64,000 nucleotides of DNA from Calothrix membranacea FACHB-236. Its GTDB lineage: Bacteria > Cyanobacteriota > Cyanobacteriia > Cyanobacteriales > Nostocaceae. This document shows, in pieces, positions 8,923 through 18,800 of this stretch. The stretch covers positions 115,713-179,712 of the forward strand of contig NZ_JACJPX010000006.1 of NCBI RefSeq assembly GCF_014696315.1, written 5' to 3'. Each line of letters opens with the position of its first letter. Position 1 is the first letter of the stretch. The notes under the pieces are model-generated. The model did not search any database. It had not been told where the DNA came from and worked only from the letters and a program-made list of their open reading frames with translations. The position numbers and the translations under genes are program-made.

Positions 8923-11900
8923 ATGCTGAATTGGTTAACTGTTTGGGGAGCAATTCAGGCTGTCGGGTTGATTTTTAAGGTAATTTTGGAAGATCTTGCA
9001 AAAGAAGTTGCTACAGATGGGACACAGAATTTATTGCATGGTATCCCGAATAAAGTTTTAAATCAATTACCAAAAGAAGAGCTAGGAATTACTGCTGGTA
9101 AAGCATTAAAAGAATTTTTACAGCTAGTACAACAGCAGTTAAAAGTGCGTTGCAAACTTTCTGACGATGAAATTAAAAGCTACACCGAAGATGTCAGGAA
9201 ATTTATTAAAGATAAGTCTGTCAGAGAAGTTCTAGGTCAGGCTTTTGATATTCATTGTGAACATTTAAATGCTAAATCATTAGAAGAAGCTTGGCAAAGA
9301 CTACGCCTACAATCTCTACCTTATAGATTTAACTGGCAAATTTTAATAGATCAGTATTTAATCCAAGTTCAAGAATTGCTGTTAGAGTCCGATACCTTAC
9401 GCTTTTTTTTAACATCGGAACAATCATCTAATTTTGCTGAAAATGCTGGGATTGCCATTGAGCCACTGGTAAATTTTAATCTGGCTAAATATCAAGAAGC
9501 TATTCGAGAAATCTATGGTGACATTAAGCTAGATAGTTTAGATACCAGCGGTTATGCTTACAGGAATCTGAAATTATGGCGCATGTTTATCCCTCAAAAT
9601 GTTCGGGAAACACATCAATTTTTACCACAACTTCATGAACTCCCAAAAGAACATTTTAGGCGACTGCGAGAAAGTGATGAATTAGCAGGAGAGAAACTTC
9701 TTTATTTAGAACAGCCAATGCGCTCAGTATTAAATGTAATCAACGAGCAGCATATTTACAAATATATTGTAATTTTGGGATATCCTGGTTCGGGTAAATC
9801 TACATTGTTGCAATATTTAGCCTTAAACTGGGCAGAATCTTCTCAAGAGAATTTAATGTTATTCTCAATTCCCTTGCTAATTGAATTACGTAATTATATG
9901 CGGCTCCGGGAAAATGGAGAATGTGAAAATTTTTTAGATTTTTTTACCCAATGTAGAAATACAATTGCCCAAGTAAATCAAGTTAAATTACAGGAGCAGT
10001 TGAAAGCTGGTAATGCGTTGGTAATGTTTGATGGTTTAGATGAAGTATTTGACCCCAGGCTACGCGATGAGATAATTAATGATATTCATAACTTTATTAA
10101 TGATTATCCTTATGTGCAGGTAATTGTTACTTCTCGGATTATTGGCTATGAACTACAAAGATTCAGTAATGCTAATTTTCATCACTTTATTTTACAAGAT
10201 TTAGAACCAGAACAGATTCAGGATTTTATTTATCGTTGGCATGAGCTAACTTTTACTGATGTAGCAGATAAAGTGAGAAAAAGAGAACGTCTGCAAGAAG
10301 CAATTAATACAGTTAAATCTATTGCAGAATTAGCAGGAAATCCCCTGCTATTAACAATGATGGCAATTCTAAATCGTAATCAAGAACTACCACGAGATAG
10401 AAACGAACTTTATCATCAAGCATCAAAGGTATTACTACATCAATGGGATGTAGAACGCGCTCTGGTAGATGGTAACCGCCTAGACAAAAAGACTATTGAT
10501 TATAAAGATAAACAAGCAATACTCCGTCAAGTTGCTTATTATATGCAAAATAGTCATCCCGGATTGGCAGGTAATTTAATTAGAGAAAATGAGTTAGAAA
10601 GGATTTTAATTGATTATTTAACAACAAGAGAATTTGAGCAACCTAAAGAAGTAGCGCAGGTGATGATTAATCAAATGCGGACTCGTAACTTTATGTTATC
10701 TTTTTTAGGTGCAGAGTATTATGCTTTTGTACATCGGACATTTTTAGAATATTTTTGTGCTTGGGAGTTTGTTTGGCAGTTTAAGGAAACACAAACTCTG
10801 ACTATAGAACAAATGAAATATGAAGTTTTTGGACAACATTGGCAAGATGAAATTTGGCATGAGTTGTTGCTTTTGATATCGGCAATGCTTGAGCCGAAAT
10901 TTGTAGGGGAAATTTTAGTTTATTTAATGGCACAGAATGGGGAAGAGTTTGAATTTAGAAACTTATTCTTAGCAGCTAAATGTCTAGCAGAAGTCAGAAA
11001 TCGTTCAGGGATTATCTCAATATCCAATCAATTATTTGAGTATTTAAATGCCTTAACTAAATATGATCTTTCATCCTATTACGTTCCTTATCGAGATGAA
11101 GAACAAACAAAGCTCGTTCACGAAATTCGCACTCAAGCAGTTGCAGCAATTGCTCTGACTTGGGCAGAATCTTCTGATACTAAAATCTGGCTGCAACAAC
11201 ATGCTGCTAGTGATGATGATAGTGATGTGCGCTGTGCAGCAGTGGAAGGATTCGCCCACAGTTTCAAAGATGATCCCAATACTAAAACCTGGCTACAAGA
11301 ACGAGCCATCAACGATGCTCATTGGGCTGTAAGACGTGCCGCTGTGCAAGAATTCGCCCGTGGATTTAAAGATGATCCAGACAACAAAACTTGGCTACAA
11401 CAACGGGCTGTTCATGACGATCACTGGGCTGTGCGTGTTGTCGCAGTGCAAGAATTCGCCCGCAGTTTTCCTAACAATCCAGACAATAAAACTTGGCTAC
11501 AACAACGGGCTGTTCATGATGATCACTGGGCTGTGCGTGTTGTCGCAGTGCAAGAATTTGTCCGCAGTTTCCCTAACAATTCTCATACTAATAACTGGTT
11601 GCAACCACCTGTTAACCAAGATGATGATCATGATGTGCGTATTGTAGCAGTGTCAGAATTCGCTCGTAGTTTCCCTAGCGATCGCAATAATAAAACCTGG
11701 TTGCGACAACAGGCTAGCAATGATGATAACGAAGGGTTAGCCCCCAGCTTTCAATATGATCCCGACACCAAAATCTGGCTGCAACAACGTGCTATTCAAG
11801 ATAATCACTGGGCTGTGCGAGTTGTAGCGGTGCAAGAATTAGCTCGCAGTTTCCCAGAGGAATCCGATACCAAAAATTGGTTACAACAACGCGCTATCAA

Positions 11901-12594
11901 TGATGATCATAGTGATGTGCGACGTGCAGCACTTGAAGGATTAGCTCACAGCTTTCCAGATCATCGTGACATCAAATTGATCCTTAAACAAAGTGGTACG
12001 TATGATGATGATGGTGATGTGCGAATTGTAGCAGTACAAGAATTAGCTCGTAGCTTTTCAAATGAGCCAGATATTAAAATGTGGCTGCAAGAACGCACTA
12101 TTTATGATGAAAGTGCAGGTGTACGATGTGCAGCTATGGAAGAATTAGTCCGCAGTTTTAAAGATGATCCCGACACAAAATCTATTCTTAAGCAACTGGC
12201 TATCCAAGATGATCATAAATATGTGCGACGGATAGCAGTCGAAGAATTAGTCCGCAGTTTCAAAGATGATCCCGACACGAAATCTATCCTCAAACAACAT
12301 GCTACTCAGGATAATAGTGCAAGTGTGCGTGGTACAGCCGTAGAAGAATTAGCCCGTAGTTTTCCAGATGATCAGGATTTGTTTGAAATTTACTACAACT
12401 GTGTTGTCAACGATCCTTTTGATATTCAGCAAGACTATGAAAGCAATCCCCGACAAATAGCACTGGAGATTATAGTCAAACATTTTCCGCAACATCCCTA
12501 CACCTTACCATTACTACGCGATCGCGCAGTAAATGACCCAGATGAGCAGCTGAGGAACTTTGCTCAGAATCAGTTGCAGCAATGGCAACTGTGA
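8923..12594 (+). CDS. NACHT NTPase with C-terminal HEAT-like repeats (copy 1)
   Basis: A STAND-type signalling NTPase of 1223 residues. The N-terminal helical domain (about 1-110) opens with a hydrophobic stretch, LTVWGAIQAVGLIF. The NACHT module has Walker A GYPGSGKST (about 286-294), Walker B LVMFDGLDEV (about 364-373), then GNPLLLTMMAIL and FVHRTFLEYFCA. Twelve 34-residue HEAT-like repeats of the form WLQQRA..DDH..VR..AVQEFARSF follow (about 755-1150), with a capping region after them. Repeat 6 lacks eight residues. The start is set by alignment with the paralogue at 15886; an in-frame extension of 25 codons is unlikely. Bacterial NACHT proteins of this build include anti-phage sensors, so defence is the likely role; it is not proven. 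Confidence 0.9.
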   Translation: MLNWLTVWGAIQAVGLIFKVILEDLAKEVATDGTQNLLHGIPNKVLNQLPKEELGITAGKALKEFLQLVQQQLKVRCKLSDDEIKSYTEDVRKFIKDKSVREVLGQAFDIHCEHLNAKSLEEAWQRLRLQSLPYRFNWQILIDQYLIQVQELLLESDTLRFFLTSEQSSNFAENAGIAIEPLVNFNLAKYQEAIREIYGDIKLDSLDTSGYAYRNLKLWRMFIPQNVRETHQFLPQLHELPKEHFRRLRESDELAGEKLLYLEQPMRSVLNVINEQHIYKYIVILGYPGSGKSTLLQYLALNWAESSQENLMLFSIPLLIELRNYMRLRENGECENFLDFFTQCRNTIAQVNQVKLQEQLKAGNALVMFDGLDEVFDPRLRDEIINDIHNFINDYPYVQVIVTSRIIGYELQRFSNANFHHFILQDLEPEQIQDFIYRWHELTFTDVADKVRKRERLQEAINTVKSIAELAGNPLLLTMMAILNRNQELPRDRNELYHQASKVLLHQWDVERALVDGNRLDKKTIDYKDKQAILRQVAYYMQNSHPGLAGNLIRENELERILIDYLTTREFEQPKEVAQVMINQMRTRNFMLSFLGAEYYAFVHRTFLEYFCAWEFVWQFKETQTLTIEQMKYEVFGQHWQDEIWHELLLLISAMLEPKFVGEILVYLMAQNGEEFEFRNLFLAAKCLAEVRNRSGIISISNQLFEYLNALTKYDLSSYYVPYRDEEQTKLVHEIRTQAVAAIALTWAESSDTKIWLQQHAASDDDSDVRCAAVEGFAHSFKDDPNTKTWLQERAINDAHWAVRRAAVQEFARGFKDDPDNKTWLQQRAVHDDHWAVRVVAVQEFARSFPNNPDNKTWLQQRAVHDDHWAVRVVAVQEFVRSFPNNSHTNNWLQPPVNQDDDHDVRIVAVSEFARSFPSDRNNKTWLRQQASNDDNEGLAPSFQYDPDTKIWLQQRAIQDNHWAVRVVAVQELARSFPEESDTKNWLQQRAINDDHSDVRRAALEGLAHSFPDHRDIKLILKQSGTYDDDGDVRIVAVQELARSFSNEPDIKMWLQERTIYDESAGVRCAAMEELVRSFKDDPDTKSILKQLAIQDDHKYVRRIAVEELVRSFKDDPDTKSILKQHATQDNSASVRGTAVEELARSFPDDQDLFEIYYNCVVNDPFDIQQDYESNPRQIALEIIVKHFPQHPYTLPLLRDRAVNDPDEQLRNFAQNQLQQWQL

Positions 12595-12649
12595 ATAGAA
12601 TTGATCCTTATATATTTGGATGCGATCGCTCTAACCGCCCTAACAATAA

Positions 12650-13345
12650 TTACAAATTCTCTATATCAATTCCCTCGGCTTGGAGTTTAGCTAACAAATC
12701 TTGATAGCGATCGCGCTCTTGTTGTAATTCTTGTAAAGCTGCTTCCTTGGCTAGACGTTCTTGTTCCCTTAGTTGATCGAGTTCTACAGGTGTCAAAAAC
12801 TTTTGTCCAGTAGGAGAAACAATTTCTAGGGTGTCTGCTGTAATTTGAAACCGGATTCCCAAACGCGGACTTACCCAGCCGTTCATCTCTTCAATGACTT
12901 CAAAACTATCTTCAGAACGCAACAAGCCATTTAAATCATTCTTTTGTGGATCGTAAATGTAATATTCTTCTACGCCGTAACGCTGGTAAAACTGCAATTT
13001 TTTAGTCATTTCTTTGAGGGTGTTACCAGGCGAGAGAATCTCAAATACGACCTGTGGCGGAATATTATCTTCTTCCCACTGTAAATAGGAACCCCGTTTG
13101 CCTTTGGGTCTACCAAAAACTACCATTGTATCTGGAGCTTGTTTAATATTTGGGTTTCCTTGAACTGGATACCAAAATAAATCTCCAGCGATAAATACAT
13201 CAGCTTGCGATGCAAATAAGATTTCTAAATTTTCTTTAATTTTGACAATCCATGTAAATTGTTCTGTATTATCAGCCATTGGCTGTCCGTCGCTTTGGGG
13301 GTAGATGACTGCGATGGTGGTTTCTGGTGTGACTTGTTGTACCAC
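12650..13345 (-). CDS. Uma2 family endonuclease
   Basis: A 231-residue Uma2/DUF820 protein, a PD-(D/E)XK-fold family very abundant in cyanobacteria. Visible features are PDTMVVFGRPKG, PPQVVFEILSPGNT with the acidic core residue, and FYQRYGVEEYYIYDP. A long charged coiled coil (about residues 185-231, LREQERLAKEAALQELQQE) ends the protein. The start is GTG 13345, with a GGAGGT site ahead of it. It is convergent with NACHT gene 1, 55 bp away. The biological role of the family is unsettled; it is often found with mobile or defence genes. Confidence 0.9.
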   Translation of the reverse strand: MVQQVTPETTIAVIYPQSDGQPMADNTEQFTWIVKIKENLEILFASQADVFIAGDLFWYPVQGNPNIKQAPDTMVVFGRPKGKRGSYLQWEEDNIPPQVVFEILSPGNTLKEMTKKLQFYQRYGVEEYYIYDPQKNDLNGLLRSEDSFEVIEEMNGWVSPRLGIRFQITADTLEIVSPTGQKFLTPVELDQLREQERLAKEAALQELQQERDRYQDLLAKLQAEGIDIENL

Positions 13346-13414
13346 TGCTGCACCTCCAAGTATGGGGTTGTGCTGTTGTTTCTAGTTTAAATGGCGATCG
13401 CGTTAATATTACAT

Positions 13415-14218
13415 TTATTGATTTGGGGGTGTTTGCTGTGCTACTTGCTGGACTTGTGCAACATCTAAATCCAACGCCTGTGCTATCTGTTCTACAGTTA
13501 AACCAAGTGCTAAAAACTTAGGTACAGCTTCTAATTTTGCTTCCAAACGACCTTTTTGTTTACCTTCTTGTTCAGCTTCTTGATAAACTCGCGTTTGCTT
13601 TAAATCACTTAAACCAAACATTGCTTCTATCTCCTCTCGACTCATTTGCGGAAATTTATAAACTAAGATTGTCTCTATTAATTCTAGTAATTGCTTTTGT
13701 GGTAGTTGCAAATTAACAGCTTGCTGGGTGCGGTTGATTAATTCCCTGGCGGTGTTAATTGCTGTATCTTCTCCTTCAATTACTAATTTTATCGTAGCAA
13801 TACCTATGGGTAAGGATGCAGATTCGCCTAATTCATCTAAGTAAATTAGACTGATCCGCTGGCTTTGGAATAATTCTAAAAAATGTTCTTTTTCCCCAGT
13901 ATCTATATCTCTGCTTGGATAAATCACTACTCCTCGCCAAGGATTTTTGGGTTTATTTTGGCGTAAGTATAAAGCGATTTCTGATATTAGGCGTAAGTAA
14001 ATATCTGCATCTGGTTGAAATTGGACTTCGACAAAATAAATTGGGCTTTGTTCGTCTTGGGTGGGGAGAAATACACCATCAATTCTAAAGGCTGTTTGTT
14101 TGATTTCAACAGATGCAAATTGATAAATGTTGGCAATTTCGGGAGGGTTGCCAATTAGTTCAAAGAAGATAGCAGGTAGTTCTTGAAATAGGCGATAAAA
14201 TATGCTGTCGGTTTTTAC
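13415..14218 (-). pseudogene. DUF2887/Rpn-like nuclease gene lacking a usual start codon
   Basis: From 14215 down to the stop the frame matches the intact paralogue at 29977-30768 without interruption: KTDSIFYRLFQEL, FRIDGVFLPTQ, YFVEVQFQPDADIY, LYLRQNKP, WRGVVIYPSRD. The paralogue starts with GTG before KTDS; here that codon is GTA (14216-14218). No ATG, GTG or TTG is in frame until the GTG at 13927, which would delete the nuclease core (D..E-x-Q). Either translation starts at 13927, giving a 170-residue C-terminal fragment, or the gene is silenced, or a rare start is used. The C-terminal part carries the EAMFGL and LGLTVEQIAQALDLDV helices. Confidence 0.75.
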
Positions 14219-14223
14219 TATGG

Positions 14224-14463
14224 ATGTTGTTACGCTGTAAGGCTTATATTATTTATGTCACAATTGAGGAAAACACTATATATCCTACAACTCGTCAAGC
14301 ACTTATGTGTGTGATTATTTGCCAGTACTTGTCAAATTTCTATCGGGATATTCAGCTATTTCGGTTTAGTGATATAACTGGCAATGTGTTTATTTTGGCA
14401 GGTGATGAACTACAAATTATTATATTTCGTGATGGAAGTTGGAGATTTGTAAATGAAACCTAA
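14224..14463 (+). CDS. small DUF6888-like protein
   Basis: A 79-residue protein whose C-terminal part (YPTTRQALMCVIICQYLSNF, FRFSDITGNVFILAGDE, GSWRFV) resembles a small cyanobacterial family usually encoded just upstream of a DUF6887-type gene, as here. It overlaps the next start by 11 bp (14453), a sign of translational coupling. The first 25 residues look atypical, so the true start may be later. It begins 5 bp from the dead start codon of the divergent DUF2887 gene. The function is unknown; a toxin-antitoxin-like role is a guess from gene order. Confidence 0.7.
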   Translation: MLLRCKAYIIYVTIEENTIYPTTRQALMCVIICQYLSNFYRDIQLFRFSDITGNVFILAGDELQIIIFRDGSWRFVNET

Positions 14464-14689
14464 CTTTGCTCAAATGTCTACTAAGGAATTAAAAGCCTAT
14501 GTGCTTGCTCATCGAGAAGATATAGAAGCTTTGGAAATTCTATTTAGTCGGCGGACTCCTGACTCTGAAGCAATTATTTATCCATCGATGTTTACAGAAG
14601 ATGGTCAACCAATAGAAGAGAATATGAGGATAGCTGAGGAGGCGATCGCTCAACGAATCCAGCAAGAAAATAATCATCAGGATTCATAG
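14453..14689 (+). CDS. small DUF6887-like protein
   Basis: A 78-residue acidic protein with MSTKELKAYVLAHREDIEALEILFSRR near the N-terminus and a helical tail (MRIAEEAIAQRIQQEN). This is the partner family of the upstream gene in many cyanobacterial genomes. Its ATG lies inside the 3' end of that gene. No catalytic motif is evident. It is probably a conserved small accessory pair, possibly toxin-antitoxin. Confidence 0.75.
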   Translation: MKPNFAQMSTKELKAYVLAHREDIEALEILFSRRTPDSEAIIYPSMFTEDGQPIEENMRIAEEAIAQRIQQENNHQDS

Positions 14690-14790
14690 TCCTGTGTTGT
14701 TGACGAAGGAATATCAATACTCGCGATCGCAACGCAAGGCAACGCAAGTAACTCTTAGAGAAGCTATACCAAGGCTAACGCACTCAAAAC

Positions 14791-15186
14791 TTAAGTAAAT
14801 GGATTAAGTATGGTAATACCGCATCCCTCGAAGTCTTTTGCATTTCTGGTTACTAATGTAATTTGGTGAATTTCGGCAGTTGCGGCAATGATTATGTCCG
14901 CTTGAGTGCGAGGTTTTCCTTGAGTTTGTAAGTATCCTCTTAATTCACCTGCACGTTTAGCAATTTCTGGGCTAACAGGAATTACCTGACAATAAGTGAC
15001 CAAAAAATTATCAAACCAAGTTTGAATTCTCTGGTTTGGCTTTGCTGATAAACCATAGCAAATTTCTTCTAAGGTAATAGCACTCAGAAAAATTGATGAG
15101 ATGCTTTGACTCCAGGTGATGACTCCAGGATTGGGTATTGGACGAGCTAATTCACTGATAATGTTAGTATCGCAAAGAAAGCTCAT
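14791..15186 (-). CDS. vapC: PIN-domain toxin, VapC family
   Basis: A 131-residue PIN-domain ribonuclease. The first acidic residue is in MSFLCDTNIISELARP, Glu in LEEICYGL, Asp in QADIIIAATAEIHQ and the final acidic pair in TRNAKDFEGCGI. These form the Mg-binding site of VapC toxins. The ATG at 15186 lies 1 bp past the stop of the antitoxin gene; a TTG five codons upstream is possible but unneeded. It would cleave RNA when not held by the antitoxin. Confidence 0.92.
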   Translation of the reverse strand: MSFLCDTNIISELARPIPNPGVITWSQSISSIFLSAITLEEICYGLSAKPNQRIQTWFDNFLVTYCQVIPVSPEIAKRAGELRGYLQTQGKPRTQADIIIAATAEIHQITLVTRNAKDFEGCGITILNPFT

Positions 15187-15187
15187 C

Positions 15188-15463
15188 CTATTCCTCAGCA
15201 AATGGGATAGGGCGATCGCTATATCGTGCAGGAGTTTCTAAAATGTAATTTTCTTCAGCACAGAGTTGACGTAATTCTACAAAAGCATCTGCCAGGGAAG
15301 AGACTTTTTGTTGCTGATGCCAAGCAAGGAACTCTTGAAAAAGTTTTGGTTCTACAATTGCAGCAACTAATTTGTCTTGATGGAAGATTAATTGAGGTTC
15401 TGATGTAATAGCATCAATTATCTCTGGCAGTTTTTGTTGTGCTTCATCAAGTTTCCAGTTCAT
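15188..15463 (-). CDS. Phd/YefM-type antitoxin
   Basis: A 91-residue protein with the Phd/YefM N-terminal fold (MNWKLDEAQQKLPEIIDAI, then PQLIFHQDKLVAAIVEPKLF) and a divergent C-terminus that would bind the toxin. It is directly upstream of, and nearly abuts, the vapC gene, the usual antitoxin-first order. It probably represses its own operon. Confidence 0.9.
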   Translation of the reverse strand: MNWKLDEAQQKLPEIIDAITSEPQLIFHQDKLVAAIVEPKLFQEFLAWHQQQKVSSLADAFVELRQLCAEENYILETPARYSDRPIPFAEE

Positions 15464-15537
15464 TTGTTTTAAATATTGGACTGCTGATTATAACTTAACG
15501 TAACTTTAGACATCGCTTGGCATAAATCCAGATAATC

Positions 15538-15726
15538 TTGATTAATTTTGCTGCTCTTGTAACTGATTACAAATTACGAATTGGAGTTGTGTGCGATCGC
15601 GTCCATTATTCTGGTGTAACTAGAGAATGGCTTTATTTGTATGATCGCGTAGAGAAACGCTATCCTATGACGCAAGTGAGGATTCAACGATTAGCAGAAA
15701 AATTGCCTGGCTGCAAACCATCGTAG
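15538..15726 (+). CDS. small hypothetical protein, doubtful
   Basis: A 62-residue frame with a TTG start and one RIGVVCDRVHYSGVTREWLYL segment that looks protein-like, ending in VRIQRLAEKLPG. No family is recognised. It lies alone between the antitoxin gene and NACHT gene 2 and could be the remnant of a larger gene. No clear ribosome site is seen. Confidence 0.25.
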   Translation: MINFAALVTDYKLRIGVVCDRVHYSGVTREWLYLYDRVEKRYPMTQVRIQRLAEKLPGCKPS

Positions 15727-15842
15727 ACATCGCTGTTACTAGTTGATGTGTAACTTGAACCGCAGGTGAATACAGATAAAGGTTATGGGTAAGATGTGAC
15801 CTTTCTGTAATTACCCTGAAGTTTGGAATCGTAGCTGTAGCT

Positions 15843-15885
15843 AGTGTATATACTCGTAATAAAGATATAAACAGATACGAGTATT
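15843..15885 (+). promoter_or_regulatory. inverted repeat at NACHT gene 2 start
   Basis: ATACTCGTA (15850-15858) and TACGAGTAT (15876-15884) form a perfect 9-bp inverted repeat ending one base before the ATG. There is no Shine-Dalgarno sequence, so a hairpin or a bound repressor here could control expression. The AGTGTATATACT at 15843 is shared with the upstream of NACHT gene 1, where the inverted repeat is only weakly kept. Confidence 0.4.
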
Positions 15886-18800
15886 ATGGTAGACTTGTTG
15901 GCTGTTTGGGTTGGGGTTCAGGCTGCTGGATTTATTTTTAAGCCGATTTTGGAAGATTTAGCGAAGGATGCGGCTAAAGATTGGGCTAAGGATTTATTAA
16001 AGGGTATACCTGGCAATATTTTAGACAAACTTAAAAAAGAAGATATTGAAATTGCTGCTGGTAAGGCTTTAAAAGAATTTTTGCAACTGATGCAACAGCA
16101 GTTAAAAGTGCGGTGCAAACTTTCTGAGGAAGAAATTAAAGATTACACCAAAGATGTCAAGAAGTTTATTAATGACAAGTCTGTAAAGGAAATTCTAGGT
16201 CAGGCTTTTGATATTAGTTGTGAAGATTTAAACTTTAAAATTTTAGAAGATAGTTGGATAAGGCTACAACTCAAACCTCTACCATCTAAGTTTAACTGGC
16301 AAGCATTTATAGATCAATATTTTATACAAGTTCAAGAACTGCTTGGAGAAGCAAAAGAGTTACGCTCTATTTTAGAATTACAAAAATTATCCAGTATTGA
16401 TAATACTTTAAAAGAAATCGCTGACATTCCTAAGGATTTTAACTTAGCGCAATATTTAGAAACTATTCGCGAGCGTTACGGCAATCTGAAACTAGATAGT
16501 TTAGAAAATACATCAAGGGAACATCCAGTTAATTTATGGCAAATCTTTATTCCTCAAAATGTACGCCAAGTTTATCAGGTTTTACCGGAACTGCCGAAAG
16601 AATACCTCCGCAGGCTACAAGAAAGTAACCAATTAGATGCAGAATTTGAAATAGAAAAAATTAAAGAAGAATTAGAAGGCTATAAACGTAATTATTTAGA
16701 ACAACCAATTCGTTCAGTTTTAGATGTCATCAGACAAGACAAGCCGCGCAAGAATTATTTAGTTATTTTAGGCGATCCGGGTTCTGGTAAGTCTACTTTG
16801 TTGCAATACCTAGCTTTAGATTGGGTAGAACAAACCCTTGCTCAAAATGATTTTAATCTACCGATTCCTTTGCTGATTGAATTACGCAATTATGTACGCG
16901 ATCGCGATGCAGGAACTTGTCATAACTTTTTAGAGTATTATCATAAAGGGCCAAATTGCTTCTTTCACCTCAATCAGCATAAATTGCACGAGCAGCTTAA
17001 GGCTGGTAATGCTTTGGTTATGTTTGATGGTTTGGATGAAATATTTGAACCGACGAAGCGGGAGGAAGTAATTACTTCTATTCATCGGTTCACGAATGAA
17101 TATCCAGATGTGCAGGTAATTGTCACTTCTCGGATTATCGGCTATAAGCAGCAACAGTTGCGAGATGCAGAATTTCGTCACTTCATGTTGCAAGATTTAG
17201 AACCAGCACAGATTAAAGAATTTATTGAACGCTGGCATGATAAAACTTTTAGTCAAGCGGAAGCAAGAGATAAAAACATTAAACGTGAGCGTCTACAAAG
17301 AGTAATTAATGAATCAAAAGCAATTGCAGAACTAGCACAAAATCCTCTGCTGTTAACCATGATGGCAATTCTCAATCTCAAGCGAGAATTACCCAGAGAT
17401 AGAGGTGAACTGTATAAAGATGCTTCAGAAGTGCTGCTGCATAATTGGGACGACGGACGCAATTTAAAACCGGATGAACGTCTGGAAATTATTGATTATA
17501 AAGATAAACAGGCAATGTTGCGTCAAGTTGCTTATCAAATGCAAACCAGCGAAAAAGGTTTAGCTGGCAACATTATACATGGGGATGATTTAGAAGCAAT
17601 CTTCACTAAATATCTGCAAAGCATACCAGTGAGTGATGCCAGAGATAAAGCTAGACGGTTGATGAAGCAACTGCGCGATCGCAACTTTATTTTATGTTTC
17701 TTGGGTGCAAATCACTATGCTTTTGTGCATCGGACATTTTTAGAATTTTTCTGTGCTTCGGAGTTGGTTCGGCAGTTTGAGAAGGAACGCAGTATTACTA
17801 TTGAGTTTCTTAAAACTGAAGTTTTTGGCAAACACTGGCGAGATGAAACTTGGCATGAGGTATTACGGCTAATTGCGGGAATGATTGAGCCAAAATTTGT
17901 TGGTGAAATTCTTGATTATTTAATGCTGCAAGATGGTGAAGAGGAAAAATTTGTCAACTTGTTTTTGGCGGCTAACTGTCTTGCAGAAGTTAGAAATCGC
18001 TTTGCAATTGAATCAACTGCTAATAAATTGCTTGACCAGTTAAAAGACTTAACTCAATATGATCTCTGGTACTATTACGAATTTTATGATGATGAAACTG
18101 AGCTAGTTCAGGAAATTCGCACTCAAGCAGTTGCAACAGTCGCCGCAATTTGGCAGGATAAGCGTGATACTTTAGACTGGCTCAAAGACCGTGCCACTTT
18201 TGATAATCATGAGGATGTGCGAGGTGCAGCCATCCAAGCATTAGCCAGCAATTTCAAAGATCATCCAAACATCTACTCGATTCTCAAAGACCGCGCCACT
18301 GCTGATAATCATGAAGGTGTGCGAGGTGCAGCCATCCAAGCATTAGCCAGCAATTTTAAAGATCATCCAGACACTCATTCATTTCTCAAAGACCGCGCCA
18401 CTGCTGATAATCATGAAGGTGTGCGAGGTGCAGCCATCCAAGCACTAGCCAGCAATTTCAAAGATCATCCAGACACTCATTCATTTCTCAAAGACCACGC
18501 CACTGCTGATAATCATGAAGGTGTGCGAGGTGCAGCCATCCAAGCACTAGCCAGCAATTTCAAAGACCACCCAGACACTCATTCATTTCTCAAAGACCAC
18601 GCCACTGCTGATAATCATGAGAATGTGCGATTTACAGCCATCCAAGCACTAGCCAGCAATTTCAAGGATCACCCAGACACCCTCTCATTTCTTAAAAACC
18701 GCACCATTGCTGATAATGATGATTATGTGCGATTTACAACCATCCAAGCACTAGCCAACAATTTCAAAGATCAGCCAGACACCCTCTCATTTCTCAAAGA

